Shown here one piece after another: positions 36,533 to 45,262 of a stretch of DNA of 64,000 bases; position 1 is the first letter of the stretch, and each line of letters opens with the position of its first letter. The position numbers were made by a program, and so were the translations under genes. The stretch lies in assembly GCF_000613125.1 (NCBI RefSeq), contig NZ_HG964497.1, positions 602,823 through 666,822 on the forward strand, read 5' to 3'. The stretch is from Bacillus sp. EB01 (lineage in GTDB: Bacteria; Bacillota; Bacilli; Bacillales; Cytobacillaceae). Under the pieces are notes generated by a model. The model ran no database searches and was not told where the DNA came from. It was given only the letters and a program-made list of their open reading frames with translations.

Positions 36533-36970
36533 TTAGTTTGCCTTTGCTCCAACTTCAGTTAATTGGCCGAGCATTTTTTCTATCCGATCCAGCCGGTCGT
36601 TTAGCTGCTTATTTTCTTCCTTGATTTCTTCGTATTTTGAAGGGTCAGCTGCCTGGCTATCTCCTAAATAACTTGAAGCGATCTGCCTGATTCCTTTTTG
36701 GGCTTGGTCTGTAAGGATTTCATTTGCAGCCTTTTTTAATTCCTGGCTAGTCGTTTTAAAGAACTCTGACTCACTTAAGGACTTAATGGCCTTTTTGCTT
36801 GTTCCCTGGCTGGAAAGCAGGCCGATTCCAACTCCTATCGCTCCACCAATTAATGCGAAATTAATGGAGAAATTCCGATTTTCTACTTTTTCCGACTGTT
36901 GGTTGCTTTCTTCCTGATTTTCTTGTTGGTTCATTTCTTGCTGCTGATCGTTTTTTTCTTTCCCAGACAT
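36533..36970 (-). CDS. gvpP: Gas vesicle protein GvpP
   Basis: This 145-residue protein begins with a Gln/Glu/Asn-rich tract (residues 1-32). A glycine-zipper hydrophobic segment follows (GGAIGVGIGLLSSQGTSKK, about 37-55), then a helical middle, and a C-terminal coiled coil LNDRLDRIEKMLGQLTE. The layout copies that of GvpT in miniature. It occupies the gvpP position. Its function is unknown; a membrane or vesicle-surface anchor is possible. Confidence 0.8.
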   Translation of the reverse strand: MSGKEKNDQQQEMNQQENQEESNQQSEKVENRNFSINFALIGGAIGVGIGLLSSQGTSKKAIKSLSESEFFKTTSQELKKAANEILTDQAQKGIRQIASSYLGDSQAADPSKYEEIKEENKQLNDRLDRIEKMLGQLTEVGAKAN

Positions 36971-37066
36971 CGTCTATCAACCTCATTCTTAGTTTTTTTA
37001 TAACCGATGGCTATTGAATTCCCGCTTACTTCTGGCTCTGCTTGTCGAAGACCGTTTTTTGGGCCA

Positions 37067-37324
37067 TTAACTAAACTGCGGGTCGCTTATTAAACCTCTT
37101 CTTGGCTTTTCTTCATTCTGATATTCATCTCTTAGCAGCCCTACAGCCTCCGCATAACGCAGCCAAGTGTCAACACTGGCAATAACAACCCTGGCCTCAA
37201 CTGTGAGAATTTCAATTCCGAGGAGTGAGACTCTAGCGAAAGCATCAATAACGATTCCTTTATCCAGAATCCTATCTACAACTTCCGCAAGACTTGAACT
37301 ATCTGTACTTTTTTGCACACTCAT
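37067..37324 (-). CDS. gvpA: Gas vesicle major shell protein GvpA
   Basis: This 85-residue GvpA is the first gene of the cluster, with AAAGGAGATGAGAGAGGA before the ATG. It carries the shell-protein core from about residue 9 to 66, with [21 protein letters not shown] 96-base gap follows before gvpP. Being promoter-proximal fits its need for high expression. Confidence 0.94.
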   Translation of the reverse strand: MSVQKSTDSSSLAEVVDRILDKGIVIDAFARVSLLGIEILTVEARVVIASVDTWLRYAEAVGLLRDEYQNEEKPRRGLISDPQFS

Positions 37325-37735
37325 TCCTCTCTCATCTCCTTTCCGTTAGGCTTGCGACAGCGTATAAGCTTTTTTGCTTATCCGTATAGGCATATTTACC
37401 TTTGTCAGAAAACAATAAACAGAAAATGTCGAATAACATTTATGTACCTTTAAATACATATTTAGACATTGTATAATTTGGAATATCGCCCTATTTATAA
37501 GCTATTTGGTAATTTATTTTAAGAGTAAATTCTCCATTTATTTAAATAAATAACTTTATTGGTATAATTTCTAAAGTTTTTAATAACGTTGGGTTTGATT
37601 TCCATATAGGTCAAAAGTACTTTATCTTCAATAATGGAGGTTTACATGACCTTCCACTCAACCGAGTTGATAACAGTCCACTTCACTTCTTGCCAATATC
37701 AATAAGTAAACTAAAACTTCTAATCAAAATAAGCC
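37325..37735. other. Promoter region of the gas-vesicle operon
   Basis: This very AT-rich 410-bp stretch has no coding frame. It must contain the gvpA promoter on the minus strand. Several imperfect candidates exist between 37385 and 37425 and I cannot choose one. A small hairpin ATAAGC/GCTTAT is at about 37365-37385. Confidence 0.5.
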
Positions 37736-37768
37736 TAAAAAATGACCTTGATAAAACCAAGGTCATCA
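37736..37768 (-). terminator. Second terminator between parR and gvpA
   Basis: A perfect 9-bp stem ATGACCTTG/CAAGGTCAT (37742-37750 with 37758-37766) is followed on the minus strand by TTTTTT. With the terminator at 37842 it insulates the gas-vesicle genes from the partition operon. Confidence 0.75.
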
Positions 37769-37841
37769 AACTATCAATGATATTCTTCCCTATTTTAAGA
37801 AATGAGCTTCTGCTAATCTCACTTTCAATAAAATGCATAAA

Positions 37842-37883
37842 ATAAAAAAGGCTGATAGGAGTAGTTGCCTCCTAATCAGCCTT
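37842..37883 (-). terminator. Terminator of the parMR operon
   Basis: A long imperfect stem (AAGGCTGAT-AGGAG with CTCCT-A-ATCAGCCTT, 37849-37883) is followed on the minus strand by TTTTTTATTTT. It lies about 140 bases after the parR stop. Confidence 0.8.
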
Positions 37884-38023
37884 CAGGTTTTCTATATATA
37901 TATATTTATTTATTGAACTGTAATCCACCGTTGATTACTAAAGCCTATCCAGTCACACTCTTGGCTTTATCCCAGTAATTATGGATATTCCAAAGCCCAG
38001 GATGTTTGTTTTGGATCGTTAAT

Positions 38024-38638
38024 CTACCTATTCATTTTTGCCAGGAAGTCTCCTAATAAATCTCCCAGATCCTCCTCTGTTTCTTCCTCAGGTTCTTCAC
38101 TAACTTGATCTGCATTTAGCTTAGCCGACTCCCAGTCAAAAGAATCTAAATCATCATCCATATCATCTAATTCACGGGAGGCCACAGCTTCATCCATATT
38201 TGTATCCAATGAGCTTTGATGAATAATTTCATCGCGAGGGGGGAACAAATCACTGTTCTCCTGCAAATATAAAGCTTCATCGATATCAAGGGATTTGCTG
38301 TTCATTGAAGCAAGCAGGGCAGTAGCTCTGACCGGGTCGGTTAAGAGCTGATAAATAATGTTTCCAAGCAATGCTTCGGAATGCTCATGCTTTAACCAAT
38401 CCCGCTGCGACTTGCTTAATTGATGAGGGAGAGGAATCGTAATCGTCTCCCTTTCCCTGGCTGAGGATTTTCCTACTCCATCCAGCACAAAATCCGCTAT
38501 CTTGCTTGAAAAGTTCCTGCGTTCGGTTTGTTTTAACTTCTGCAGATGCTTTAACAGATGGTCCGGCGTATCTGAAGGAATGCGAAAAGATAGTGTCTGG
38601 CCTCTCTTAATCTCGCCTATGTTTGATTTATTCATCAT
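38024..38638 (-). CDS. parR: ParR-like centromere-binding partner of ParM
   Basis: This 204-residue protein starts 5 bases after the parM stop. Residues 14-50 (QTLSFRIPSD, then two helices) look like a ribbon-helix-helix fold. Residues 66-103 (ETITIPLPHQ, then helices) look like a second copy. The C-terminal 60 residues are strongly acidic and end in an amphipathic helix LGDLLGDFLAKMNR, like the ParR tail that caps ParM filaments. ATG codons at 38638 and 38635 are both possible starts behind AAGGTG. I infer the ParR role from gene order and layout, not from clear homology. Confidence 0.65.
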   Translation of the reverse strand: MMNKSNIGEIKRGQTLSFRIPSDTPDHLLKHLQKLKQTERRNFSSKIADFVLDGVGKSSARERETITIPLPHQLSKSQRDWLKHEHSEALLGNIIYQLLTDPVRATALLASMNSKSLDIDEALYLQENSDLFPPRDEIIHQSSLDTNMDEAVASRELDDMDDDLDSFDWESAKLNADQVSEEPEEETEEDLGDLLGDFLAKMNR

Positions 38639-38643
38639 GCACC

Positions 38644-39813
38644 TTAGCCTTTAACAGGTTCTTTAGGAGCTGGTTTTTGCTTCTCTGCCTTTCGAGAATA
38701 ATCAGTGATTAGTTTATAGTAGGCATTTGCCATCATCCAGATACTCTCTTTTTCATCCTCAAAAAAATCAATATTATAGCCATCCAGATTATTGTTTAAT
38801 GTTTTAATATATTCCTTCAAAACATTTGCACCGCCACCCACGAAATAGCAGATTTCTGTTTGGGAATTTTTCTGCCATACATTCCTTAATAGACGGTATT
38901 GTTTTTTGGCTAAGTCAAGTAGGATTCGATCAGTAATGTCATGAACGCTTGTCCTGCTTCCCTTGACCATAATATGGTTCCGGTCGTTTTTCTTTGTAAT
39001 GATGTCCACTACATCCCTCCGGCTATCCAATTCGACGCCGTGCTTGCTCCTGATTTCTTCTCTAATCGTCTCAAGTGATTCGGAAACACCCAAATTAAAT
39101 CCTTGTGCCTTATCATCATCGACGTTTCTGTTCCTAATTACAGCGATATCTGTAGACAATCCACCAATATCTTGGATGATAATTCTTTTATCAATTAAAT
39201 CCTTATTAATGATTTTTAAATCATTGTCCATCACTAAGTTTATGTATGCCGCAAATCCTTCTGGATACACTTTGATTTCATCGAATTTTATATTTACTTT
39301 TATTCCCTGGTACTTTGGCGTCACAAGGAATTCTACCTGATGGACTGAACCTGCCAATTTCGAACGGTATCCGGCATCCTTGCCTTCTTTTACTTCGCGA
39401 AGAGGAAGCCCTGTACCTAGAGTATAGTTGGCATCAACCACATTTTTCACCCGCGGGAAATTACTTTGCTCTCTGACCGCATCCAAAGCTAATGTTGTAA
39501 AGAGCATGACCAGCGTCTGGTCTTCTTCTGATTTGCTGCTTCCTGGGTCAAGTTCTGTAGCATTATTACTTTTTGTCGCCAAGGCTCCAACACGATAAAT
39601 AGCGTTATTTTCCTTCAAAGCGGGGGAATGCACCCTTACATGGATTCCTTCAAGCGGATTTTTGCTATCCAGCTCCTCTATTCCGATTACTGGCCGGTCT
39701 TCTGTATCTCTGGCAATAATATTAGGAATATTTAATTCGTGCTCCAACTCTCCAAAAATAGCTTTTATTGAATCATTACCAACATCAACTGCTGCAATTC
39801 TTGTTTTAGACAT
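38644..39813 (-). CDS. parM: Actin-like segregation ATPase, ParM/StbA family
   Basis: This 389-residue protein has the actin-fold nucleotide motifs: phosphate-1 AAVDVGNDSIKAIFG (residues 6-20), phosphate-2 QDIGGLSTDIAVI (about 213-225) and adenosine motif YFVGGGANVL (about 330). It belongs to the ParM/Alp family of filament-forming ATPases seen on Bacillus plasmids and some chromosomes. I chose the ATG at 39813 because AAAGGGA lies upstream; 39831 is an alternative. With the partner gene and iterons it would form a type II DNA segregation machine in the cytoplasm. Confidence 0.85.
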   Translation of the reverse strand: MSKTRIAAVDVGNDSIKAIFGELEHELNIPNIIARDTEDRPVIGIEELDSKNPLEGIHVRVHSPALKENNAIYRVGALATKSNNATELDPGSSKSEEDQTLVMLFTTLALDAVREQSNFPRVKNVVDANYTLGTGLPLREVKEGKDAGYRSKLAGSVHQVEFLVTPKYQGIKVNIKFDEIKVYPEGFAAYINLVMDNDLKIINKDLIDKRIIIQDIGGLSTDIAVIRNRNVDDDKAQGFNLGVSESLETIREEIRSKHGVELDSRRDVVDIITKKNDRNHIMVKGSRTSVHDITDRILLDLAKKQYRLLRNVWQKNSQTEICYFVGGGANVLKEYIKTLNNNLDGYNIDFFEDEKESIWMMANAYYKLITDYSRKAEKQKPAPKEPVKG

Positions 39814-39920
39814 TTTTTCATTCCCTTTCATTTTAAGATTCCTATGAAAACTGAGTTACTATTTAAGAGTATAGTTATTTTGATTTGAGTTCAATGGTTT
39901 TGAGAAAATCGAAACAAGAA

Positions 39921-40094
39921 TGTAAACCTGTAAACTTCATGTAAACTTCTGTTTTTTGCAAACAAAATTGTAAACAAAATACACAAGGTTGTATACATGG
40001 CTATCTGACGGCTTGCATACGACTTTGTATACTTGCAAACATTTTTGTGTACTTTTGTATACATATTCGCAAACAAATATACAAATTTGTAAAC
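39921..40094 (-). repeat. parC: Iteron array upstream of parM (parC-like centromere)
   Basis: Thirteen direct copies of a 7-base unit, TG(T/C)A(A/T)AC with two variants, start at 39921, 39929, 39940, 39957, 39969, 39990, 40014, 40026, 40034, 40046, 40056, 40068 and 40088. Most steps are 8-12 bases or about twice that, so the sites lie roughly on one face of the helix. This is the layout of parC centromeres bound by RHH proteins, which also serve as operator. The parM promoter should lie in or beside it. Confidence 0.7.
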
Positions 40095-40141
40095 AAAGAT
40101 AATCGTGGTCCTATCCCGGTCAAGTTGCAATTTTTTCCGAA

Positions 40142-40184
40142 AAAAAAACAAATGGTTCCGTTACATTACCGGAGCCATTTGTTT
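40142..40184 (-). terminator. Terminator after the second purine permease gene
   Basis: A stem AACAAATGG-TTCCG / CGG-A-GCCATTTGTT (about 40147-40160 with 40169-40184) is followed on the minus strand by a run of nine or more T. It isolates the permease from parM. Confidence 0.85.
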
Positions 40185-40228
40185 GCTGTTATATTCTATT
40201 ATTTCCAACAACAGTTGAATCGGGTTTA

Positions 40229-41503
40229 CTATATCGCTCCAAATATAAAGTAAAGCAAAAAGAAGAAAGCAATCACATACATCGCTGTAGAGATTTCATT
40301 TTTTCTGCCGGTAACTAGCTTTACAAGCGGATAGGCGATGAAACCGAATGCTAGCCCATTCGCAATGCTAAAAGTAAGTGGCATAATGACCAGCATTAAA
40401 TAAGCAGGAAATGCATCTGTTATGTCGTCGAACGGGATTTGCTTCAAGCTTTGCGCCATCAGGCAGCCGACAATGATTAGAACAGGCGCAATCGCCTCGT
40501 TAGGAATTACCTTGAACAGCGGGATTAGAAAAAGGGCTGGAATGAATAAAATCCCGGTAGTAAAAGAAGTCAACCCAGTCCTTCCTCCTGCTGCAATCCC
40601 TGTTGCCGACTCAGCTGCCGTTGTGATCGGGCTGGACCCGAACAGGCCCGCACCAATGACGGAGAAGGCATTTGCCTGGAATGACCTTTTAAATTTCGTT
40701 TTATCCGGAAGCATTCCGAGCTGAGCGCCCATATTTTGAAAAATAATAACCATCGATAACGAGAATACAGCGGTCCAAAAATTAACGGTCCCAATTTCGC
40801 TAAAATCAAATGCTAAAAAGATTGACTCATACCCACTGAACGAAAGGCTAAAATCACCCAGAACAGAAAAATCGACAATGCCCAGCAGCCCGCCAATTAC
40901 AGTCCCGGCAATTATCCCTAACAGGAAATTGCCTTTTATATTCTTTAAGAAAAGAGGAAGCAAAATCGCCAATGTTAGCAGGGTTGTTAGAGCATGCGGG
41001 TCGCCAAGATTCCCCAGCGCCACAAATGTGCCTTCATTCGCAACGATGACTCCCCCGTTTTTAAGACCGAGAAAAGCGATAAAAAGACCAATGCCCGCCG
41101 TCATGGAATGGATCATCGATTGCGGGATTGAGCGTGACAGCCATGCTGCTCCTTTTGTCACCGCAGCAACGGCAAAAACAATTCCGGCGATCAATACGGC
41201 TGCGAGGGACTGTTGCCATGTCAGTCCGAAGGCAAACACTAGTGTGAAAACAAAAAAGGCATTATCACCCATTCCCGGTACAAGAACCAGAGGTGAATTT
41301 GCCCACAGTGCCATAAGCATACAGCCAACAAAGCTACAGATGACCGTTGCAATCGTGACAGCCTCATAGGGCATCCCTGCCTGACTTAAGATTGCCCCGT
41401 TAACAACGATAATATAGGCAACCGTCATAAACGTAGTAAGGCCGGCAAGTATCTCGGTCCGAATAGTCGAATTCGCCGAGTCGATATTGAATAATTGATT
41501 CAT
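40229..41503 (-). CDS. NCS2/AzgA-family permease (second purine-type transporter)
   Basis: This 424-residue protein has about 12 membrane segments, with AzgA-branch motifs TFMTVAYIIVVNG, VPGMGDNAFF and GSSPITTAAESATGIAAGG. It is clearly related to the permease at 23588 but diverged, for example GDNAFF where that one has GLNAYF. That difference in the substrate region suggests a different purine or related base. No riboswitch was seen upstream. It is monocistronic. Confidence 0.8.
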   Translation of the reverse strand: MNQLFNIDSANSTIRTEILAGLTTFMTVAYIIVVNGAILSQAGMPYEAVTIATVICSFVGCMLMALWANSPLVLVPGMGDNAFFVFTLVFAFGLTWQQSLAAVLIAGIVFAVAAVTKGAAWLSRSIPQSMIHSMTAGIGLFIAFLGLKNGGVIVANEGTFVALGNLGDPHALTTLLTLAILLPLFLKNIKGNFLLGIIAGTVIGGLLGIVDFSVLGDFSLSFSGYESIFLAFDFSEIGTVNFWTAVFSLSMVIIFQNMGAQLGMLPDKTKFKRSFQANAFSVIGAGLFGSSPITTAAESATGIAAGGRTGLTSFTTGILFIPALFLIPLFKVIPNEAIAPVLIIVGCLMAQSLKQIPFDDITDAFPAYLMLVIMPLTFSIANGLAFGFIAYPLVKLVTGRKNEISTAMYVIAFFFLLYFIFGAI

Positions 41504-41640
41504 TACAATTCCACCTCTACAAAAAAGCGCTTGTGGCCAAACGCTTACTCCAGTGCCTTTTAAAAGACACCTTGCCCATTATACCAAAGCCCACTGTAAA
41601 AGGAATAATATACTTTATAGATTTCCCCATTCTGCCAAAA

Positions 41641-41670
41641 TAAAAAACAGGCGGCTAAGGATTGCCGCCT
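41641..41670 (-). terminator. Terminator after the atoC-like gene
   Basis: A stem GGCGGC/GCCGCC (41650-41655 with 41664-41669) with extra pairs is followed on the minus strand by TGTTTTTTA. Confidence 0.75.
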
Positions 41671-41679
41671 ATGTTTGGA

Positions 41680-43092
41680 TTATTCAATTTCATACTCCTG
41701 AATTTTATAAAGAAGTGCTCGCCTGCTGATGCCAAGGTCTTTGGCTGTCTGCATTTTATTGCCATGGTTTTCGGTCAGTTTATTTTGAATTATTACATGT
41801 TCCACTTGCTTAATCAGATCCTTTAAGGATTGCCCATCGGCGAGGCGAAGCGGCAAAGTCTCAACCTCATTGCTTGTCACATGGGTTGTTTCGATGGTTT
41901 TCCGTTTTTGGTGAAACACCTCTTGGTTAATGAAAATATCCTCGGGAAAAATGATCGAACCTGTGCTCATGATGACAGCTCTTTCGACGATATTGGATAA
42001 TTCACGGACATTTCCCGGCCATGTATACTCCTTAAGAAGCTTTAATGCGTCCTCATCAAATGTGACAATCTCTTTATTGTTTTCCTGGGAAAACTTTTGC
42101 AAAAAGAAATTGGCAAGGAGCTTGATATCTTCCTTCCTTTCCCTTAGCGGCGGAATCTCAAGCGGAACAACATTAAGCCGGTAATAAAGGTCTTCCCTAA
42201 ATTCTCCATTTTCAATCATGCTCAACAGGTTCCGGTTCGTCGCGGCTATCACCCTGAAGTCCGCTTTGATTGTTTGGGTGCCCCCAACCCGTTCAAACTC
42301 ATGTTCCTGAAGCACTCTCAGAAGCTTAACCTGAAGCGCCTGAGATACCTCACCAATTTCATCAAGGAATATGGTGCCCCCTTCGGCAAGCTCGAACCGT
42401 CCCGGTTTCCGTTGCACAGCACCCGTGAAAGCACCTTTTTCATGTCCGAACAATTCACTTTCCAAAAGGCCCTCAGGCAGGGCTCCGCAGTTTATTTTAA
42501 TAAAAGGACCTTTCATTCGCTGGCTATTATAATGGATTGTATTCGCGGCAAGCTCTTTACCGGTTCCGCTCTCCCCGGTAATAAGGACCGAGGCGTTGGT
42601 CTGGGCAACTTTCCCAATCACCTTATAAAGCTGCATCATTTTGGGGCTGTTGGTCAGCAGCTTATCTAAACGGTAGTTATTACTCAACTCACGATGCAGC
42701 ACCTGTACCTCTTCCTTCAGATTCTGGACCTGAAGGGCTCGTTTGACCAGAATTTTAACCTCATCATTATTAAAGGGCTTGATTATATAATCGTAAGCAC
42801 CGTTTCTCATTGCCCCAACAGCGGTTTCGACTGCTGCAAACGCCGTCATCATAATCACATTTATATCCTTATCAAATTCACGAATTTCCTGGAAGGCTTC
42901 CATCCCGTCCTTATTCGGCATGCGTATATCCATGATTACCAAGGCTGGGTGCAGAGCCTTTGCCTTCGCAATTGCCTCCTCGCCGTCAGAAGCAGTTTCC
43001 ACCTCATACCCTTCCCGTTTTAGCAAAGCCTTCAAAACGGTCCGGACGCTAGCTTCATCATCTACAATCAGGATTGTCTTATTGCTTCTCAC
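41680..43092 (-). CDS. atoC: Sigma-54 dependent response regulator, AtoC-like
   Basis: From a GTG at 43092 with AGGGG 8 bases upstream, this is 470 residues. It has a receiver domain ([26 protein letters not shown]), then an AAA+ sigma-54 interaction domain with GESGTGKE, the GAFTGA loop and [10 protein letters not shown]. It ends in a Fis-type helix-turn-helix ([21 protein letters not shown]). It should activate the sigma-54 promoter at 45187. It is co-transcribed with the kinase and overlaps it by 14 bases; a GTG at 43101 is an alternative start. Confidence 0.88.
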   Translation of the reverse strand: MRSNKTILIVDDEASVRTVLKALLKREGYEVETASDGEEAIAKAKALHPALVIMDIRMPNKDGMEAFQEIREFDKDINVIMMTAFAAVETAVGAMRNGAYDYIIKPFNNDEVKILVKRALQVQNLKEEVQVLHRELSNNYRLDKLLTNSPKMMQLYKVIGKVAQTNASVLITGESGTGKELAANTIHYNSQRMKGPFIKINCGALPEGLLESELFGHEKGAFTGAVQRKPGRFELAEGGTIFLDEIGEVSQALQVKLLRVLQEHEFERVGGTQTIKADFRVIAATNRNLLSMIENGEFREDLYYRLNVVPLEIPPLRERKEDIKLLANFFLQKFSQENNKEIVTFDEDALKLLKEYTWPGNVRELSNIVERAVIMSTGSIIFPEDIFINQEVFHQKRKTIETTHVTSNEVETLPLRLADGQSLKDLIKQVEHVIIQNKLTENHGNKMQTAKDLGISRRALLYKIQEYEIE

Positions 43093-44926
43093 TCTTTTCA
43101 CCCCTAATTGAATAGTTTATCGGAATAATGATAGTTGCCTTCAACCCGCCGGAAAGAATGTTTTCCATAAAAATCTCTCCATTATGCGCTGAAATGATTC
43201 GTTGGACTACCGCTAGGCCGATGCCAGTCCCTTCTTTCTTGGTCGTATAAAATGGATCGAATACTTTACTGATTTGTTCTTCTTCTATGCCCGGACCGGT
43301 ATCAGAAAAAACAATGCTGATTTTCCCTTTGGTCGAGTCATAATCTGATTCAACTGTAATTTCCCCGGGTCCATCCATCGCCTGGGCCGAGTTGATGAGG
43401 ATGTTCAAAAACACCTGCTTGAATTGTTCAGGATCAATTTCGGCCTCTGGAATCCAATCCTGTAAATCAAGATTGAAACTAGTTTTGTGCTTGGATACAT
43501 TCTTAACAAGGACTATTGTCTGTCTGATTAAGTCATTAACATTGACTTTCAGGAAATTCGCATCGGCTGACCGAGAAAAATACAGAAGCTCATGGACAAT
43601 TTTATTGGCTCTGTCCACTTCCTTGATAATAAGCGGATGGAACTCCTGTCGTTCTTCCTCCGTGCTGCCTTCCTGCAAATACTGGACCAGGCTTTTAATC
43701 GCTGTTAACGGATTACGGATTTCATGGGCGACCGCAGCCATCATTTCACCAAGTGCGGCGAGACGATCTGCCCTGTATACTTGCTGCTCCAGCCGCTTCT
43801 TCTCGCAAATATCCTTGAAGGTCACAATTGCACCAATAAACTTGCCATCGCTATCCTGTAGCCGGGATGTACTTGAACTGATATACAGGTTTTTCCCATT
43901 TGCAGGATAATTCATTTCAATTCCAATATAGGTTTTCCCAGTCTGGAGCGTCTCCATTAGAAGGCTTGAGAACTCGACGCCATGAATCATGCTCTTTGTG
44001 TAAGGCCTGTTGATCACTTCCTCCAATTCTACACCGGTAAGATGCATGGCTGCTTTATTCATGAATGTAATATTGCCCTCTGTATTTACGGTAATGATGC
44101 CATCAACCATGCTGTCCATGACATTTTCATTTAATGTTCTTGCATGGAGGATAGAAGCCGCCATGCCATTGACGGCATCGGCAATTTCACCAATTTCCCC
44201 CCTTACAGTAATTCTTCTTTTTAAATCAAATTTCATTTGTTGTAAACCCTGTTTGACAGCATTTATATCAACCAGCAGACTGTTCCAAAAATTAACCAGT
44301 AGCAGGATGACCGCCAGAACCCCTAGCCCAAAACACAGAAAGATGATTCTATCCATCTTGTACAGCTGGTTTTCAACATCCCGGGTCAGTTCATTCGCCC
44401 ACACGTAGCCAATTACCTTGCCATCACGGATAAGCGGGAGCATTGCATTCATGATTTGCCCCCTGACCTGCTTTCCTATTTCTACTTGCTTTTCACCGGT
44501 AAGCATGACTTCGCGGCCCGGATGTTCTTCCTCTATGTCTTTTCCGACGATATCCCCATATTCCTCACTCGGACCATAGGTAACAATTGCATCAAGCCCG
44601 CGAACGTAGTAGCCGACCCCAATCCCCGGGTTTGCCTTGGCAAGATCATCGGTGAATTCTCTTAAACTCTCATTCAGAACGCTAATTTTTGTTTCCTTAT
44701 CGGCTGACAGGGTGCCTTCCTTTTGCAAAATAGCCTCGAAATCATGTTGAAGATATTGGTCCAGCATGGATGTAATGCCAAACAACTTTTTCTCCTTCTC
44801 CTCCAAAAGAGCTCTCTCAGCAATAGTCTTTGTTATAAACCCTGATACAAGGATGGGGATAGCGACAAAACAAATTGTAACAATAATCATTTTCTTCCTA
44901 AGATTGCCGCTGGAGTTATTTTTCAT
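43079..44926 (-). CDS. atoS: Sensor histidine kinase, AtoS-like
   Basis: This 615-residue kinase has two membrane segments (about 13-33 and 193-213) flanking an extracytoplasmic Cache-type sensor domain. Then come HAMP (about 215-265), PAS (about 270-385), HisKA with HEIRNPLTAIKSL and HATPase ending EGTGIGLAVVQRII. Domain order matches AtoS-type kinases of the NtrB/DctB group. The neighbouring ato operon suggests that it senses acetoacetate or a short-chain fatty acid. The gene is divergent from atoD. Confidence 0.85.
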   Translation of the reverse strand: MKNNSSGNLRKKMIIVTICFVAIPILVSGFITKTIAERALLEEKEKKLFGITSMLDQYLQHDFEAILQKEGTLSADKETKISVLNESLREFTDDLAKANPGIGVGYYVRGLDAIVTYGPSEEYGDIVGKDIEEEHPGREVMLTGEKQVEIGKQVRGQIMNAMLPLIRDGKVIGYVWANELTRDVENQLYKMDRIIFLCFGLGVLAVILLLVNFWNSLLVDINAVKQGLQQMKFDLKRRITVRGEIGEIADAVNGMAASILHARTLNENVMDSMVDGIITVNTEGNITFMNKAAMHLTGVELEEVINRPYTKSMIHGVEFSSLLMETLQTGKTYIGIEMNYPANGKNLYISSSTSRLQDSDGKFIGAIVTFKDICEKKRLEQQVYRADRLAALGEMMAAVAHEIRNPLTAIKSLVQYLQEGSTEEERQEFHPLIIKEVDRANKIVHELLYFSRSADANFLKVNVNDLIRQTIVLVKNVSKHKTSFNLDLQDWIPEAEIDPEQFKQVFLNILINSAQAMDGPGEITVESDYDSTKGKISIVFSDTGPGIEEEQISKVFDPFYTTKKEGTGIGLAVVQRIISAHNGEIFMENILSGGLKATIIIPINYSIRGEKSEKQ

Positions 44927-45011
44927 AGACTAACATCCTTTCTTACTACCTATTTTACCGTTTCAAATAAAAAAAGATTGTAAAAAACGTTACAAATTGA
45001 CATCTATCGAC

Positions 45012-45026
45012 AAATGCTGCGCATTT
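45012..45026 (+). promoter_or_regulatory. Possible AtoC upstream activator site
   Basis: AAATGC-TGC-GCATTT is a perfect small inverted repeat 160 bases before the sigma-54 -24 element, where an enhancer site would be expected. The assignment is positional only. Confidence 0.35.
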
Positions 45027-45079
45027 TTCTGGTGACAAAAATGTGAAAAGTGTGAAAAAAGTAGTCACTCTATGCAAAA

Positions 45080-45093
45080 AGTAAACGCTTTCC
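45080..45093 (+). promoter_or_regulatory. Possible CcpA catabolite-responsive element
   Basis: AGTAAACGCTTTCC matches the 14-base cre consensus TGWAANCGNTNWCA except at the two end positions and lies upstream of the ato promoter. Carbon catabolite repression of fatty-acid use would make sense. Confidence 0.5.
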
Positions 45094-45185
45094 CTTTTAC
45101 TACATTACTCAGAATTTAAGATCCCCTGCTATAAAAGCAGCTTCAAATCAAGGGTTTTAAAATTATTTTTGGCTTTTTTAAAAGT

Positions 45186-45202
45186 TGGCATGGTTCCTGC
45201 AT
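45186..45202 (+). promoter_or_regulatory. Sigma-54 (-24/-12) promoter of the ato operon
   Basis: TGGCATGGTTCCTGCAT has GG at 45187-45188 and GC at 45199-45200, exactly 12 bases apart, matching the SigL/RpoN consensus. It lies about 60 bases before atoD. A sigma-54 activator gene (atoC-like) is divergent, which supports it. Confidence 0.8.
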
Positions 45203-45262
45203 TATAGAAAGATGTAAGCACATTAAAACTTTATATATCTATTACTTTTTGGAGGTGCTCGA

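Noticed and set aside
35797-37324. Near-identical gvpA and gvpB as an assembly duplication
   Set aside because: Their tails and flanking genes differ, and two shell genes at these positions are normal in Bacillus gvp clusters.
39921-40094. Possible CRISPR array
   Set aside because: The repeated unit is only 7 bases and the gaps are 1-17 bases; no cas genes are nearby. Partition iterons fit better.
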